Source: CPC320 sp002336405 (GTDB lineage Bacteria > Pseudomonadota > Alphaproteobacteria > Rhodobacterales > Rhodobacteraceae). From it: a stretch of DNA of 64,000 nt. This document shows, piece by piece, positions 53,432 to 62,234 of this stretch (position 1 is the stretch's first letter; the number at the start of each line of letters is the position of its first letter). The notes beneath the pieces are model-generated. The model ran no database searches, was not told the DNA's origin, and saw only the letters and a list, made by a program, of their open reading frames with translations. The stretch spans positions 1 to 64,000 of the forward strand of contig CASIAN010000009.1 in assembly GCA_949372595.1 (NCBI GenBank). Direction: 5' to 3'. The position numbers and the translations under genes were made by a program.

Positions 53432-53451
53432 GGGTCGAACTTTTTCGACCC
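53432..53451 (-). terminator. Terminator hairpin after the MttB-family gene
   Basis: GGGTCGAA (53432-53439) and TTCGACCC (53444-53451) form a perfect 8-bp stem with a four-base loop about 30 bases after the minus-strand mttB-like stop. It separates that gene from typA. Confidence 0.7.
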
Positions 53452-53481
53452 GCCCGTTCGTTGCTTGAGCCTCGTGCTGGC

Positions 53482-55020
53482 TCAGGCGGGCAGATGAATG
53501 GCAAAGCGATCTCGAATTGCCTGATCAACCGCAGGCTCAAAACGCGCGGCAGAGCGGGTGGCGAGAATTTCCTCTTTGCGGGCGGTTGCGCGGCTTAGAA
53601 GGTCAGGGCGGTCCTGTTCCAGCCATTCCTTTGGCGAGCTGCGATCGGCCAGTGTGGGATAGATGTATTCGGTCTGCATCAGCGACAGGGTCTGCTCTGA
53701 GCCAAGATAATGTCCGGGACCCTCGAGACATGTGGCGCGGATCACTTCGAGGCTCACGTTGTCCTCGGTGACCTCGATTCCGCGCACACAGCGCAGGGCC
53801 TGCCCCAGTAGATCATCGCCAAGGATCAACGATTCCAGGCAGAACCCCAAAAGTGAGGCGTGCATGCCTGCGGCCTCATAGACCATGTTTAACCCTGCCA
53901 GTCCGGCCATGACATTCGACGTGGCCTGTTCCCAGCCGGCTTGCATATCGGGCAGTTTGGCATCAGCGATGCCCGCAGCAGCGCCCCCGGGCAAATCGTA
54001 ATAGCGGTGCATCTGGGCGCAGCCCGCCGTCAGCAAAGCCTGTTCGCCACTGCCGCCTGACATCGCACCGGTGCGCAGGTCGCTGACAAAAGGCCATGTG
54101 CCAAAAACTGCGGGGTGACCGGGCTTTATCGCGTTGACGTAAACAAGCCCGGCCAGACATTCGGCAGTGGCCTGCACGATTGCCCCGGCGATAGGCGCGG
54201 GAGCTGTGGCGCCGGCTTGACCCGCCGACAGCAATAAAACCGGCATGCCCCCAGCGATACAGGCCTCCATGACCAGACAGCTTTCGGTGGCAAATTTCAT
54301 CGGTGGCACGACAAAACAGTTTGAGTTTGACACAAACGGCCGTGCGCGCCACGCCTTTTCACCGCCCGCAATTAAATGCAGTATTTCAAGGCCGTGGGGC
54401 ACAAATTCGGGCTCGTTAAAAGACACCCCGACGTGTTTGGTGGTGCCCGAGCAGCAGGCATAGATCGTGTTCATATCCATTTGAAGATTATCGGCGATAT
54501 CGCGTGCCACCATCGGGCGTTGCAAAAAATGCAGATTGTCCAGCACATCGGCGATACGCGCGGCGTCGTGCACGTCTTGCAGAGTGCTGTCGCGATACTG
54601 CCGACCGTCTGCCTCGACCAGATGCACCGCCGCACCGGCCGTGCCGTAATGCACACGGGTGCCTGAAAGCTCCATATCGTGACGCGGGTCGCGGCCCAGC
54701 AAGGTAACACTTCGATTTGCCCGCGCGATGGTGTCTTCGACCAATGCGCGCGGAAAGCGGATGCGCCCGTCATCGCCCAGCTTGGCGCCAGCGGCTGTCA
54801 GATAGTCGACGCCCGTTTGGGGGGCTTGCGATAGACCAATGGTTTCCAATGCGTCAAGCACGGCTTGGTGAATGCGGTCCATGCCAAATTTATTGAGGGG
54901 TGAAAATGTGCCACCCTCCATGCCGGCACGCACCGGCTTGAGATGGTCGGGCAGGGGGGCAGAGCGGGCCGAGCGTCGTGCGGCGCGGCCGCCGCTGCGT
55001 CGAGATGTTTGTGTTGTCAT
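53482..55020 (-). CDS. MttB-family (COG5598) corrinoid methyltransferase, non-pyrrolysine
   Basis: The 512-residue protein belongs to the trimethylamine methyltransferase MttB superfamily: an N-terminal basic tail (GRAARRSARSAPLPDHLKPV), then the TIM barrel with LETIGLSQAP, GRDPRHDMELSG, MDMNTIYACCSGTTKHVGVSF and the late AGCAQMHRYYDLPGG. There is no in-frame amber codon, so it lacks pyrrolysine, like the glycine betaine or proline betaine demethylases (MtgB type) of the family. It would move a methyl group from a quaternary amine to a corrinoid protein. No corrinoid protein gene is adjacent. A RamA-like activator is at 37067-39115. The ATG at 55020 follows AGGAC. Confidence 0.85.
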   Translation of the reverse strand: MTTQTSRRSGGRAARRSARSAPLPDHLKPVRAGMEGGTFSPLNKFGMDRIHQAVLDALETIGLSQAPQTGVDYLTAAGAKLGDDGRIRFPRALVEDTIARANRSVTLLGRDPRHDMELSGTRVHYGTAGAAVHLVEADGRQYRDSTLQDVHDAARIADVLDNLHFLQRPMVARDIADNLQMDMNTIYACCSGTTKHVGVSFNEPEFVPHGLEILHLIAGGEKAWRARPFVSNSNCFVVPPMKFATESCLVMEACIAGGMPVLLLSAGQAGATAPAPIAGAIVQATAECLAGLVYVNAIKPGHPAVFGTWPFVSDLRTGAMSGGSGEQALLTAGCAQMHRYYDLPGGAAAGIADAKLPDMQAGWEQATSNVMAGLAGLNMVYEAAGMHASLLGFCLESLILGDDLLGQALRCVRGIEVTEDNVSLEVIRATCLEGPGHYLGSEQTLSLMQTEYIYPTLADRSSPKEWLEQDRPDLLSRATARKEEILATRSAARFEPAVDQAIRDRFAIHLPA

Positions 55021-55461
55021 GGTGCAAGTCCTGTTGGCCAGAGGGCAGGGTGTCTGAGGGGCGATCATTGATTGCTATCCGCCTGAGGGTCGCCCTCGGG
55101 CGGCGCGGCCACGCCCTGCCCCTATAGTGATCACAACGAGTGAAATTTTCCAAAATTCGTTGGGCATTTTCAAGATTGCTCCGGACTTCTTGCCTGTATG
55201 AAAACAGAAATTACCCTGATGTCTGTCTCAATAACGACTAATGTCGTTTTTGGGCATTCTGCTGGATGTAGCGGTCACCATATCGGTCCCTAGGTGGGTG
55301 CTTGACAGTATTGCCAGTGTCGTCTGTGCCGATCTGCGGGCCGGTCGTTTCAACAACTGGCGGGTTGAAACGAGATTGTTTTTCGTGGCAAAATGTATAA
55401 CTCTCGTCTCATAATGGCATGTGAACGCCATCGAATTTCGCGTATTTGCAGGAGCATCACC
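55021..55461. promoter_or_regulatory. Divergent region between the MttB-family and amidase genes
   Basis: 440 bases with no gene, serving both divergent promoters. A perfect inverted repeat CGTTTCAAC (55346-55354) / GTTGAAACG (55364-55372), with a 9-base spacer, lies about 90 bases before the amidase start and is a candidate regulator site. Confidence 0.5.
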
Positions 55462-56946
55462 TTGTCACCCCATTCCTTGATCCCCAACAAACCGTCCCAA
55501 GTCACCTCTGTGCAAGGGGGACTTTGTGCCCTGACTGCCACAGAGGCGGTTGCGCGGTTGCGCGCGGGCGAGGTTACCGCGGCAGAGCTGGTTGAGGCAT
55601 CGATTGCCCGTATCGAAGACGTCGACTCGAAGGTGAACGCCCTGCCCATCAAGTGCTTTGAACGGGCGCTTGATATGGCCCGTAGCCTGCGCCTGGCAGA
55701 TCATCTCGACAACCACAAGTCACTGTGTGGCCTGCCGATTGCGGTCAAGGATTACAATAATGTTGGCGGGGTTCGCACAACCTATGGGTCGCCAATTTTT
55801 GCCCAGAGTGTTGCGGCCCAGTCTGATGCGACCGTGCGACAATTGGAAAGCAATGGGGCGATTCCTGTGGCCAAATCAAATGTCCCGGAATGGGCCGGTG
55901 GCAATACATTCAACCCGGTGTTTGGGGCCACCCGCAACCCGTGGGATCTGCGGATGAGCGTGGGCGGGTCTTCGGGTGGATCAGCGGCGGCATTGGCCAG
56001 CGGGTCGGTATGGCTGGCCACAGGCAATGATCTGGGGGGCAGTCTGCGCACACCGGCGGCGTTCAACGGGGTTGTCGGGCTGCGCCCGGGTCCGGGCCGG
56101 GTGCCGCGCGGCACCCGCCTGCCGGCGATGGATACGCTGTGGGTCGAGGGGCCAATGGCGCGCTGTGTGGATGATCTTGCGCTCATGTTGGATGCAGGCG
56201 TCGGATATCAAGCCGATGATCCTTTGTCTTTTGATCAAAGTCACATCAGTTTTGTCGAACAATTAAGCGAGGGCGACACGCCGGCTCGGGTTGCCTTTAG
56301 CCCCGACCTTGGCATTGTCCCGATGGAGCCAGAGATAGCGCAAACCTGTGGTGCGGCAATGGGGCATTTCACGGGTATGGGTACGGAAGTCACCGCAGAC
56401 GTGCCAGATTTCACCGGTGTTCTAGGGGCTTTTCAAAGCTTGCGGGCGGTTTTGTTTGCAACCTTGATGGCACCCATTCTCGAACAGAACCGCGCCCAGA
56501 TTGCCCCTGAGATTATTGGCAATATCGAGCGTGGCTTGAAAATCGATCCGGCGCAGATTTTTGCGGCTGAGCGGGTGCGGATTGCTTTGTATCAAAAAAT
56601 GCTGACATTTTTTGAGAGCCATGATTTCCTGATTTGTCCTGCGGCCTCAATCCCACCGTTTCCAGTGGAACAGCGCTTTGTCACCGAGATCGATGGAAAG
56701 CCTTGCGCCACATATATTGATTGGTTTGCAATAACTTTCGCGCTGACGATGACCGCTTGTCCGGTGGTGAGCGTGCCTTGTGGGTTTACCGCGACGGGCC
56801 TGCCGGTCGGAGTGCAGATCGTCGGTAAACCCCGTGGTGAGGCGGCGCTGTTGCGCGCCGCGCGGCAGTTTGAGCAAAGCCTCGGCCTCGCAGCGATGTT
56901 GCCGATTAACCCCCACAGTGGCCGCGGAGTGATCTCAGGGCGCTGA
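55462..56946 (+). CDS. Amidase signature family enzyme
   Basis: The 494-residue enzyme has the Ser-cisSer-Lys catalytic triad region: Lys in IAVKDYNNVGG and the GGSSGGSAAALASG signature with its two serines. The nucleophile lies in GNDLGGSLRTPAAF. It hydrolyses an amide, but many substrates are known in this family. The start is set at TTG 55462 because GCAGGAG lies eight bases upstream, whereas upstream ATGs have no ribosome binding site. It is divergent from the MttB-like gene. Confidence 0.87.
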   Translation: MSPHSLIPNKPSQVTSVQGGLCALTATEAVARLRAGEVTAAELVEASIARIEDVDSKVNALPIKCFERALDMARSLRLADHLDNHKSLCGLPIAVKDYNNVGGVRTTYGSPIFAQSVAAQSDATVRQLESNGAIPVAKSNVPEWAGGNTFNPVFGATRNPWDLRMSVGGSSGGSAAALASGSVWLATGNDLGGSLRTPAAFNGVVGLRPGPGRVPRGTRLPAMDTLWVEGPMARCVDDLALMLDAGVGYQADDPLSFDQSHISFVEQLSEGDTPARVAFSPDLGIVPMEPEIAQTCGAAMGHFTGMGTEVTADVPDFTGVLGAFQSLRAVLFATLMAPILEQNRAQIAPEIIGNIERGLKIDPAQIFAAERVRIALYQKMLTFFESHDFLICPAASIPPFPVEQRFVTEIDGKPCATYIDWFAITFALTMTACPVVSVPCGFTATGLPVGVQIVGKPRGEAALLRAARQFEQSLGLAAMLPINPHSGRGVISGR

Positions 56947-57149
56947 CCCCAAGCGTGTTTTGGCTTTGGCAGGGGCAATGTGCCGCTAAGCTGGAAATCG
57001 AGGTGGTAAATTGGGTAAAAACTGTGGCGTTTACCTCGTTTTCAAAGCGGCTTTCGACCAATCGCGAATTTTGGGTAAAACCGCGCTTGACGAGGCTGGC
57101 AGTGCCGCCTATTACACCGCCTACGCCTTTAGGATTGGGCGGTCAGTTG

Positions 57150-57226
57150 GCGGTTGTAGCTCAGTTGGTTAGAGTGCCGGCCTGTCACGCCGGAGGTCGC
57201 GGGTTCGAGCCCCGTCAACCGCGCCA
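57150..57226 (+). tRNA. tRNA-Asp (GTC)
   Basis: The 77-base sequence folds as a tRNA: acceptor stem GCGGTTG/CAACCGC, D arm, anticodon stem GCCGG/CCGGA-like with anticodon GTC at 57184-57186, T arm GGGTTCGAGCCCC and encoded CCA end. It differs from the copy at 57255 by a single base in the D loop (AGTTGG against AGCTGG). Confidence 0.97.
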
Positions 57227-57254
57227 CTGCTGGTTTTGATCCTAAGCGCACTGC

Positions 57255-57331
57255 GCGGTTGTAGCTCAGCTGGTTAGAGTGCCGGCCTGTCACGCCGGAG
57301 GTCGCGGGTTCGAGCCCCGTCAACCGCGCCA
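57255..57331 (+). tRNA. tRNA-Asp (GTC), second copy
   Basis: A second 77-base tRNA-Asp, 28 bases after the first, with the same acceptor, anticodon (GTC at 57289-57291) and T arm and an encoded CCA. A T-rich stretch (CTTTTTCAC) follows and may end the tandem transcript. The region downstream is rich in mobile-element remnants. Confidence 0.97.
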
Positions 57332-57450
57332 CTTTTTCACATTATATTAAGTGCTCCTCACTACACGCCGTGTAAAAGGCATGGTGGTTTCGTGTTTTGT
57401 ATAAGATTATTAAAGGCGTCTGCGTAACAGCGTTTTTGGACCCTCACGAT

Positions 57451-57486
57451 TTGACCAGAGGTGTTTTGTTGACCAGAGGTGTTTTG
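57451..57486. repeat. Perfect 18-bp tandem duplication
   Basis: TTGACCAGAGGTGTTTTG occurs twice head to tail (57451-57468 and 57469-57486), just outside the 3' end of the broken IS5-family transposase. Confidence 0.9.
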
Positions 57487-57550
57487 CGGTCCGCTGCGAT
57501 TTCAGTGGGTGGATTTGCATTTTCGGTTTGCGCTCTGCGATTGTTGAGGT

Positions 57551-58566
57551 TTATCTGTTGAAAGTGATCGTGTTTGCGGCCTTGAGCAAGGTCTGTGAGA
57601 GGGCGGCCATGACCATCTGCGCGTGGGTTTTGACGGCCCCGAAGTATCGCACCCGAGGCAATCCAAACAGCCGCTGCATTGTGCCAAAGCACTGTTCGAC
57701 GCCAAAGCGCTGTTTGGGGATCAGCTTGCTTAAGCGCTTTTGCGATGGGTGTGATTGTCAACCGCGCACCGTCTTTTGCAAGATACCACCGCGATGCTTG
57801 CCTCTTAAAGCCGCATGATTTGCTTTGCTGGCGTAGGCTTTATCCGCCAGAACACGCTGTGCGTTACGGCCTTTTATCATGGCTTCAAACCTGTGGGTTC
57901 TCGCCAACATGGGCAGGGCGAGAATGAATTTTATCCGCGACCCCCTGTTTATCAAACCGAGCAAAACCCTTTTTGCCTTGCGTGCTTTTGTGGCCTTTAT
58001 TGACCCGGCGCGCATCGTTATCGGCCCTAAAGATAACAGGCGCAGGCGCATCGGGGGCCGCATGTTTGGCGCGCTCCTCTGGCGGCGCCTCAATATGGGT
58101 GCGGGGCCGAGCGGCGCTTTCAATCAAAGGGGGGGGGTAATAATGGCGGCATCGGCCTCTTTCATCTTCAGCCTGTGACCCTCTATCTGGTGACAACCCC
58201 GGCACGTAATCCACCCTAAGCACCCGCCCTAACCCGTGCATTGCGAGACCTAAAATGGGGTGTTTCATCCCGAACGGTGCAATGCAAATCAAGCCCTGCA
58301 AACAGCAGCGCATCAAACCGGACTCGCAAGATTTCTTCCAGTTTCGAGCCCGACACCCCATGCCATTGGCCGATCAGCAGACATTTAAACAAAATAATCT
58401 GATCATACCCCTTGGGGCCCAGAATAACCCTGAGAAACCAGACCTGATCGGTTTAAACCGCTTTTAGAAGCGGCAAAACCAAAGACCAATCCATAAGCGC
58501 ATCAACTTTGCGCAAGACATTCTGATCCCCGATCCGACGCGCGCTCTCACGCATGAAAATCTCCAT
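57551..58566 (-). pseudogene. Broken IS5-family transposase
   Basis: From the ATG at 58566 the minus strand reads an IS5-type N-terminus (MRESARRIGDQNVL, LMDWSLVLPLLKAV, then a stop, then GPKGYDQIILFKCLLIGQW and GSKLEEILRVRFD). Later parts include VLADKAYASKANHAALR (DDE-region Asp) and VEQCFGTMQRLFGLPRVRYFGAVKTHAQM, ending at 57551. The pieces lie in several frames and contain stops, so the element is inactive. Terminal inverted repeats could not be fixed. Intact proteins of this group are about 330 residues. Confidence 0.85.
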
Positions 58567-58878
58567 GAAAACCTCCAATGTGGGTTTCTAAAGCGTATAA
58601 AGTTTGGACGAATGAGAAAATCAGCAATTGTGCTGCGGTCTTTAAAAAGGGGTGGGATGTCCCTCTTGATAGGGTGCTTTCCTGAGCATGGGACGCCAAG
58701 CTTGGAAGGTGGCGAACAGTCAAGCAAAATGATCCAAAATAGATTGCCAAGTTAACCATGCAGTTCAGAGGCTTTGCTACGCTGATATTCAATCAATTGT
58801 GAAAATGCTCTGTCCTTCCAAAATATGTCCTTTGAAATCAGGCTGGGCAATTGCATCAAATACTGACAGAATAAAATT
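58567..58878. other. Stretch between the IS remnant and the DMT gene
   Basis: 312 bases without a recognisable gene. Base composition turns AT-rich toward the DMT gene. The right terminal repeat of the IS remnant should lie within the first few dozen bases, but none is obvious. Confidence 0.45.
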
Positions 58879-59760
58879 ATGCTTGTCCGCAACAAACGAC
58901 CCTTAATTGGGATATCTTTTAGTATTGTCAGTGTCTTCTTAGGTTTGGCATCTGGGTTGCTAATCAAAAAAGTTTCAATTGAAGCAAACTTAATCACTAC
59001 GCTGTTCTATAGGTTTGTATTCTCAGTACCCCTTCTTTTGTTATTTGCAGTGTATACTCGTGGTTGGTCAGCTTTTAAAATTTCACAAAAAAGGACGATG
59101 GCATTCAGAACTGTTTTTGGGTTTTCAGGAATGGTCTTATGGATGTTGGCAATACGAAATTTACCTCTGGGCCAGGCCACCGCTTTGTTCCAAAGTTCTG
59201 TAATTTTTGTCACTCTACTATCTCCGTTTTTATTAAATGAGAATGTTGGCTTTGTCAGGTGGTCGTCCGTCATTCTGGGCCTGACAGGTATAATTATTTT
59301 GACTGACCCTTTTTCTGAAAAAGTTTCGTTTAATATCATTTACGGAATACTTGCAGCAGTAGCAGGGGCTTTCTTATCGATTAATTTGAGAAAACTAGGC
59401 AAAGGAGATCACTCGATAAGTGTTGCCTTAGTGTATAACGCTTTGGCGGCATTGGTTATGCTTTGTGTCGTTTTCATCAGCCCTTCCTCTTATCATATCG
59501 AGGGTAATGGCGTCTGGATAGATCTCATATTACTTGGGATAGTCACTTCTGTTTCTCAGTTTTTCTTTACTGGAGCTTACCACTACGTGGATGCTATTGT
59601 GGTGTCATCCATGAGATATATTCAGGTACCCTTAGCAGGTTTTTCTGGTTATCTATTGTTTGCAGAATTAATGACCTTATCAGAGATTTTGGGTGCCCTG
59701 ATTGTAGTTTCAAGCTGCTTAATCATCGGTTGGAGAGAACTTACAAACCAAAAAAATTAA
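58879..59760 (+). CDS. EamA/DMT family transporter, AT-rich
   Basis: The 293-residue inner-membrane protein has ten hydrophobic segments in two EamA repeats (SIVSVFLGLASGLLI; LPLGQATALFQSSVIFVTLLSPF; YIQVPLAGFSGYLLFAEL). Base composition is much more AT-rich than in other genes of the window, suggesting transfer from another lineage. It sits between IS remnants. Its stop codon overlaps the end of a broken substrate-binding-protein gene on the other strand. Substrate unknown. Confidence 0.83.
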   Translation: MLVRNKRPLIGISFSIVSVFLGLASGLLIKKVSIEANLITTLFYRFVFSVPLLLLFAVYTRGWSAFKISQKRTMAFRTVFGFSGMVLWMLAIRNLPLGQATALFQSSVIFVTLLSPFLLNENVGFVRWSSVILGLTGIIILTDPFSEKVSFNIIYGILAAVAGAFLSINLRKLGKGDHSISVALVYNALAALVMLCVVFISPSSYHIEGNGVWIDLILLGIVTSVSQFFFTGAYHYVDAIVVSSMRYIQVPLAGFSGYLLFAELMTLSEILGALIVVSSCLIIGWRELTNQKN

Positions 59761-60302
59761 GTGGGATGGCCCCTTTCGCCATTGACGATACCTTGAGCGA
59801 GAATCCAATTCACTTTCAGGACCAGAAGTTCTGCCAACTCGGTGTCGAGACCCAGACCGATATCGACGTCCTGCCACATTGTTACAAGATCCTCACCCGA
59901 TATCGCACCGCTCATCGATGCCCTAACAGCCACCATGGCCCCGGCGGGATCTGCTTGAACATCTGCGTCCGCTTCGACCAAGGCACCTCAGAAGGCTTCC
60001 AGATCAGCAGCTCAGTTCCCTATCATTTCGGGCGACGCCGAGAGGATGTAATGGAGTTGATGCTCTGGAACTCGCAGTTCGGCGCAGTCGTCACCTAACA
60101 CCGTTTTTGCAGCGCTGTAAAAACTAGTAAATGGAACAATCGCATCGAGATCACTGCGCGACATAACTGGCGCCAGATCAGGTGGTGTGGCGCTTACATT
60201 CTCTGCATTGAAACCTGCGTCAGTTAGTATTGTGTCGACATAGAAATTAACATGTGTGCCGAGAGTTGTGCCTACCCGTTTCCGTGCTGAATCAGCTGTC
60301 AT
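59757..60302 (-). pseudogene. Broken ABC transporter substrate-binding protein (NitT/TauT-like)
   Basis: On the minus strand one frame reads VGTTLGTHVNFYVDTIL, DAGFNAENVSATPPDLAPVMSRSDLDAI and LGDDCAELRVPEHQLHYILS, then meets two in-frame TGA stops (60012-60014 and about 59991) before continuing VEADADVQADPAGAMVAVRAS to 59757. The pattern (G-T-x-x-N-F-Y and P-P-D-L-A-P with SRSDLDA) is that of nitrate/sulfonate/bicarbonate-type binding proteins. The N-terminal signal and first third are missing. Confidence 0.7.
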
Positions 60303-60318
60303 GGTCTATACCCTTGCT

Positions 60319-60417
60319 AAGACTGCCACGATGAACAAAGTCAATCCAGAAGCTTGCCTGGCTTGGGTGCTCGGACGCATTCCGGATCATCCAGTAAACC
60401 GTATCGATGATCTCTAG
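60319..60417 (+). mobile_element. Tail of an IS66-family transposase
   Basis: The translation TATMNKVNPEACLAWVLGR and IPDHPVNRIDDL, then TAG, is the conserved C-terminal end of IS66 transposases (normally ending in LMPW-like residues). Only this last about 30-residue fragment remains; no IS66 orf1/orf2 or ends are seen. Confidence 0.85.
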
Positions 60418-60928
60418 CCCCAGGTTTATCAGGATCTAATCGATGCGCTGCGTGCTGAGGTCGACACGAAAGACCCTGCTTGATTAAGCCCAGTGTTGAT
60501 GTTTACTCTGAAACGTGACTGAAAGCATTCAAAATATGTACTGTTATCATGACTTACATCGCTCTCGGCCAAGCCTTAGATTTGTATAGATAGAGAATTA
60601 ACCCGCTTAACCAGCTTGGAAAGATTGCTATACAAAACCATTTTAAGAAAATCCATAATTTTCCAAAAATCATCAAGAATGGTGGTATGCAGAGGTCCCT
60701 ATTTTCTTATGATGCTGTTGATCATTCTATGCGATCCTGCCTGTGCAGCGCTCTTGTGGGTCACTTTCCGCAATTGAGGTCGCTTTGTTATTGAGCGCAG
60801 AATTTCTTTTATTGATAACTTTGAGTTTTCGCGACAAGCGATTTCTAATGGTTATTAATTGATAACTTTACAAAATTTTAAAAACCCCTTTAGCTGATGT
60901 CAGGTTTTAAATAAACAGGGCTGAATAC
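60418..60928. other. AT-rich gene-free stretch before the DsrE-like gene
   Basis: 510 bases with no credible gene. A 12-base direct repeat (ATTGATAACTTT, near 60814 and 60861) lies in the likely promoter region of the DsrE-like gene. Stop codons are frequent in all frames. Confidence 0.5.
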
Positions 60929-61291
60929 ATGTCAAAAATTGTCGTACACATCCATAGCGGACCAGATTTAGTAAATAAGGCAACTCTGGGACTGTTGGTC
61001 GCCGTAACTGCTGTAAATAAAGGGTGGGACGTCACATTGTTTTTAGCGGCTGATGGTGTCCATTTAATGGGCTGTTCTGAAAGAGAACAGGTGGTTGGAC
61101 AGGGAACTGGCGATTTGAAAGATCATCTTGATAAGCTGAAAGCTGCAAATACAAAAATTTTCGTCTCTGGCATGTCGGCAAAGGCCAGAGGCTATGATGA
61201 GACACTTTTGGATGGCTATAATGCGTCGTTTGCAATGCCGGATGTTCTGCTGGCGTGTTCTTTAGAAGCAGATACGGTGTTGTGTTACTAA
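60929..61291 (+). CDS. DsrE-family protein
   Basis: The 120-residue protein has the DsrE/DsrF/TusBCD-like alpha/beta pattern: a first strand VVHIHSGPD, a helix TLGLLVAVTAVNKGW, a strand VTLFLAADGVHLM, and a second half with KLKAANTKIFVSGMSAKARGY. Family members act in sulfur relay or bind small thiols. The Cys usually needed for sulfur transfer is not in a clear CxxC context, so the role is open. It stands alone in the AT-rich zone. Confidence 0.75.
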   Translation: MSKIVVHIHSGPDLVNKATLGLLVAVTAVNKGWDVTLFLAADGVHLMGCSEREQVVGQGTGDLKDHLDKLKAANTKIFVSGMSAKARGYDETLLDGYNASFAMPDVLLACSLEADTVLCY

Positions 61292-61650
61292 CGATTTTAC
61301 CATGGCGGGCATGCAGGGGCCATGCTGTCGCGATTACGACAGCATTTAGGTGTAAAACCGGGCACTTTTGGCGCGCCGTCGGCACCACGGTTTCAGTGGC
61401 ACTGTTTTCTTTTGTAAGAAAACAGATGGTGTGCGGTAAAGCTATAATTAAAAGTTAAAGGTAGTCAGCATGATACAAAAAATGCCCGCTTGATTGTCTA
61501 TCGGAAACACCGATCCCTATCTGTCGGCAATGCGAATTGCGCCTCTTCTCTAAAGCCCAAAAATAGACATCTTGGTTAAGCCTCTAAACCTCTGCTCGAT
61601 TATGTTGTCTATAGAACCTGTCCCTTTTTTGTCGTCAAAAAATATCTAAA
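61292..61650. other. Gene-free stretch with two strong hairpins
   Basis: 359 bases with no convincing gene but two perfect stem-loops: ATGCTGTCG (61322-61330) / CGACAGCAT (61337-61345), and CTGTTTTCTT (61402-61411) / AAGAAAACAG (61416-61425). The first may end the DsrE-like transcript. The second is a 10-bp stem with a four-base loop and no T run. Confidence 0.6.
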
Positions 61651-61998
61651 TTGGACTATATGTGGCGGGATATACAACGTCAGGCGCAAAAATATGCGAT
61701 GGCGATCTCTTCAATACCAGCGGCCCACCCGCTTAAAGAATTTGCCAGAGCGAATTTGGTGGGGGTCATTGTCAATCGCGAAGGTCGGTATCTTGAGTAT
61801 TTTATCACGACTTATAAATATTGGCTCTTAGAAGGACTAGAAGCTGGTTCGCGCGCAAATTTGGAAAATTCTCTTGCAGATATAAGTAAGGATATTTCCC
61901 GCATTCCCGGGGGTTTGGCTGGTGCATGTGCTGCGTATGATGAAAATACACAAGATGTCCTTGATGTTGGGGTTTTGGGTCCCCAAGCTTTTTGGTAA
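61651..61998 (+). CDS. Hypothetical protein (115 aa)
   Basis: The open frame from TTG 61651 (ATG at 61660 also possible) encodes a mostly helical protein with a charged N-terminal half (WRDIQRQAQKYAMAISSIPAAHPLKEFARANL) and a REGRYLEYFITTYKYWLLEGLEAG segment. I do not recognise the family. There is no clear ribosome binding site. It is plausible but weakly supported. Confidence 0.4.
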   Translation: MDYMWRDIQRQAQKYAMAISSIPAAHPLKEFARANLVGVIVNREGRYLEYFITTYKYWLLEGLEAGSRANLENSLADISKDISRIPGGLAGACAAYDENTQDVLDVGVLGPQAFW

Positions 61999-62234
61999 AT
62001 TCAGGAATTTTCTGTGGTGATGACCGACTGAAAGACGAAATCAAGTTTTTGGATAGAACACGCCGATAACCGCCAAAAATTGGTGCACCTGATTTATGTT
62101 GTTACTGTCTTATTACAAGTCGTGAGCGCGTAAATCAGGGCAGGTTTGCGCTCGGTTCGGCACCCCCCGGTGTCTTCACAAAGCCGCCTCCCTGCTTGGG
62201 TAAAAAAGCCTTTGAACTAACCTGTGAACCAACC

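Noticed and set aside
53482..55020. Pyrrolysine-containing trimethylamine methyltransferase
   Set aside because: The frame has no in-frame TAG and no pyl genes are nearby, so it is the non-pyrrolysine branch.
59757..60302. Selenocysteine or recoded TGA in the substrate-binding protein frame
   Set aside because: Two TGA codons 20 bases apart, with a missing N-terminus and no SECIS-like element, point to a pseudogene.
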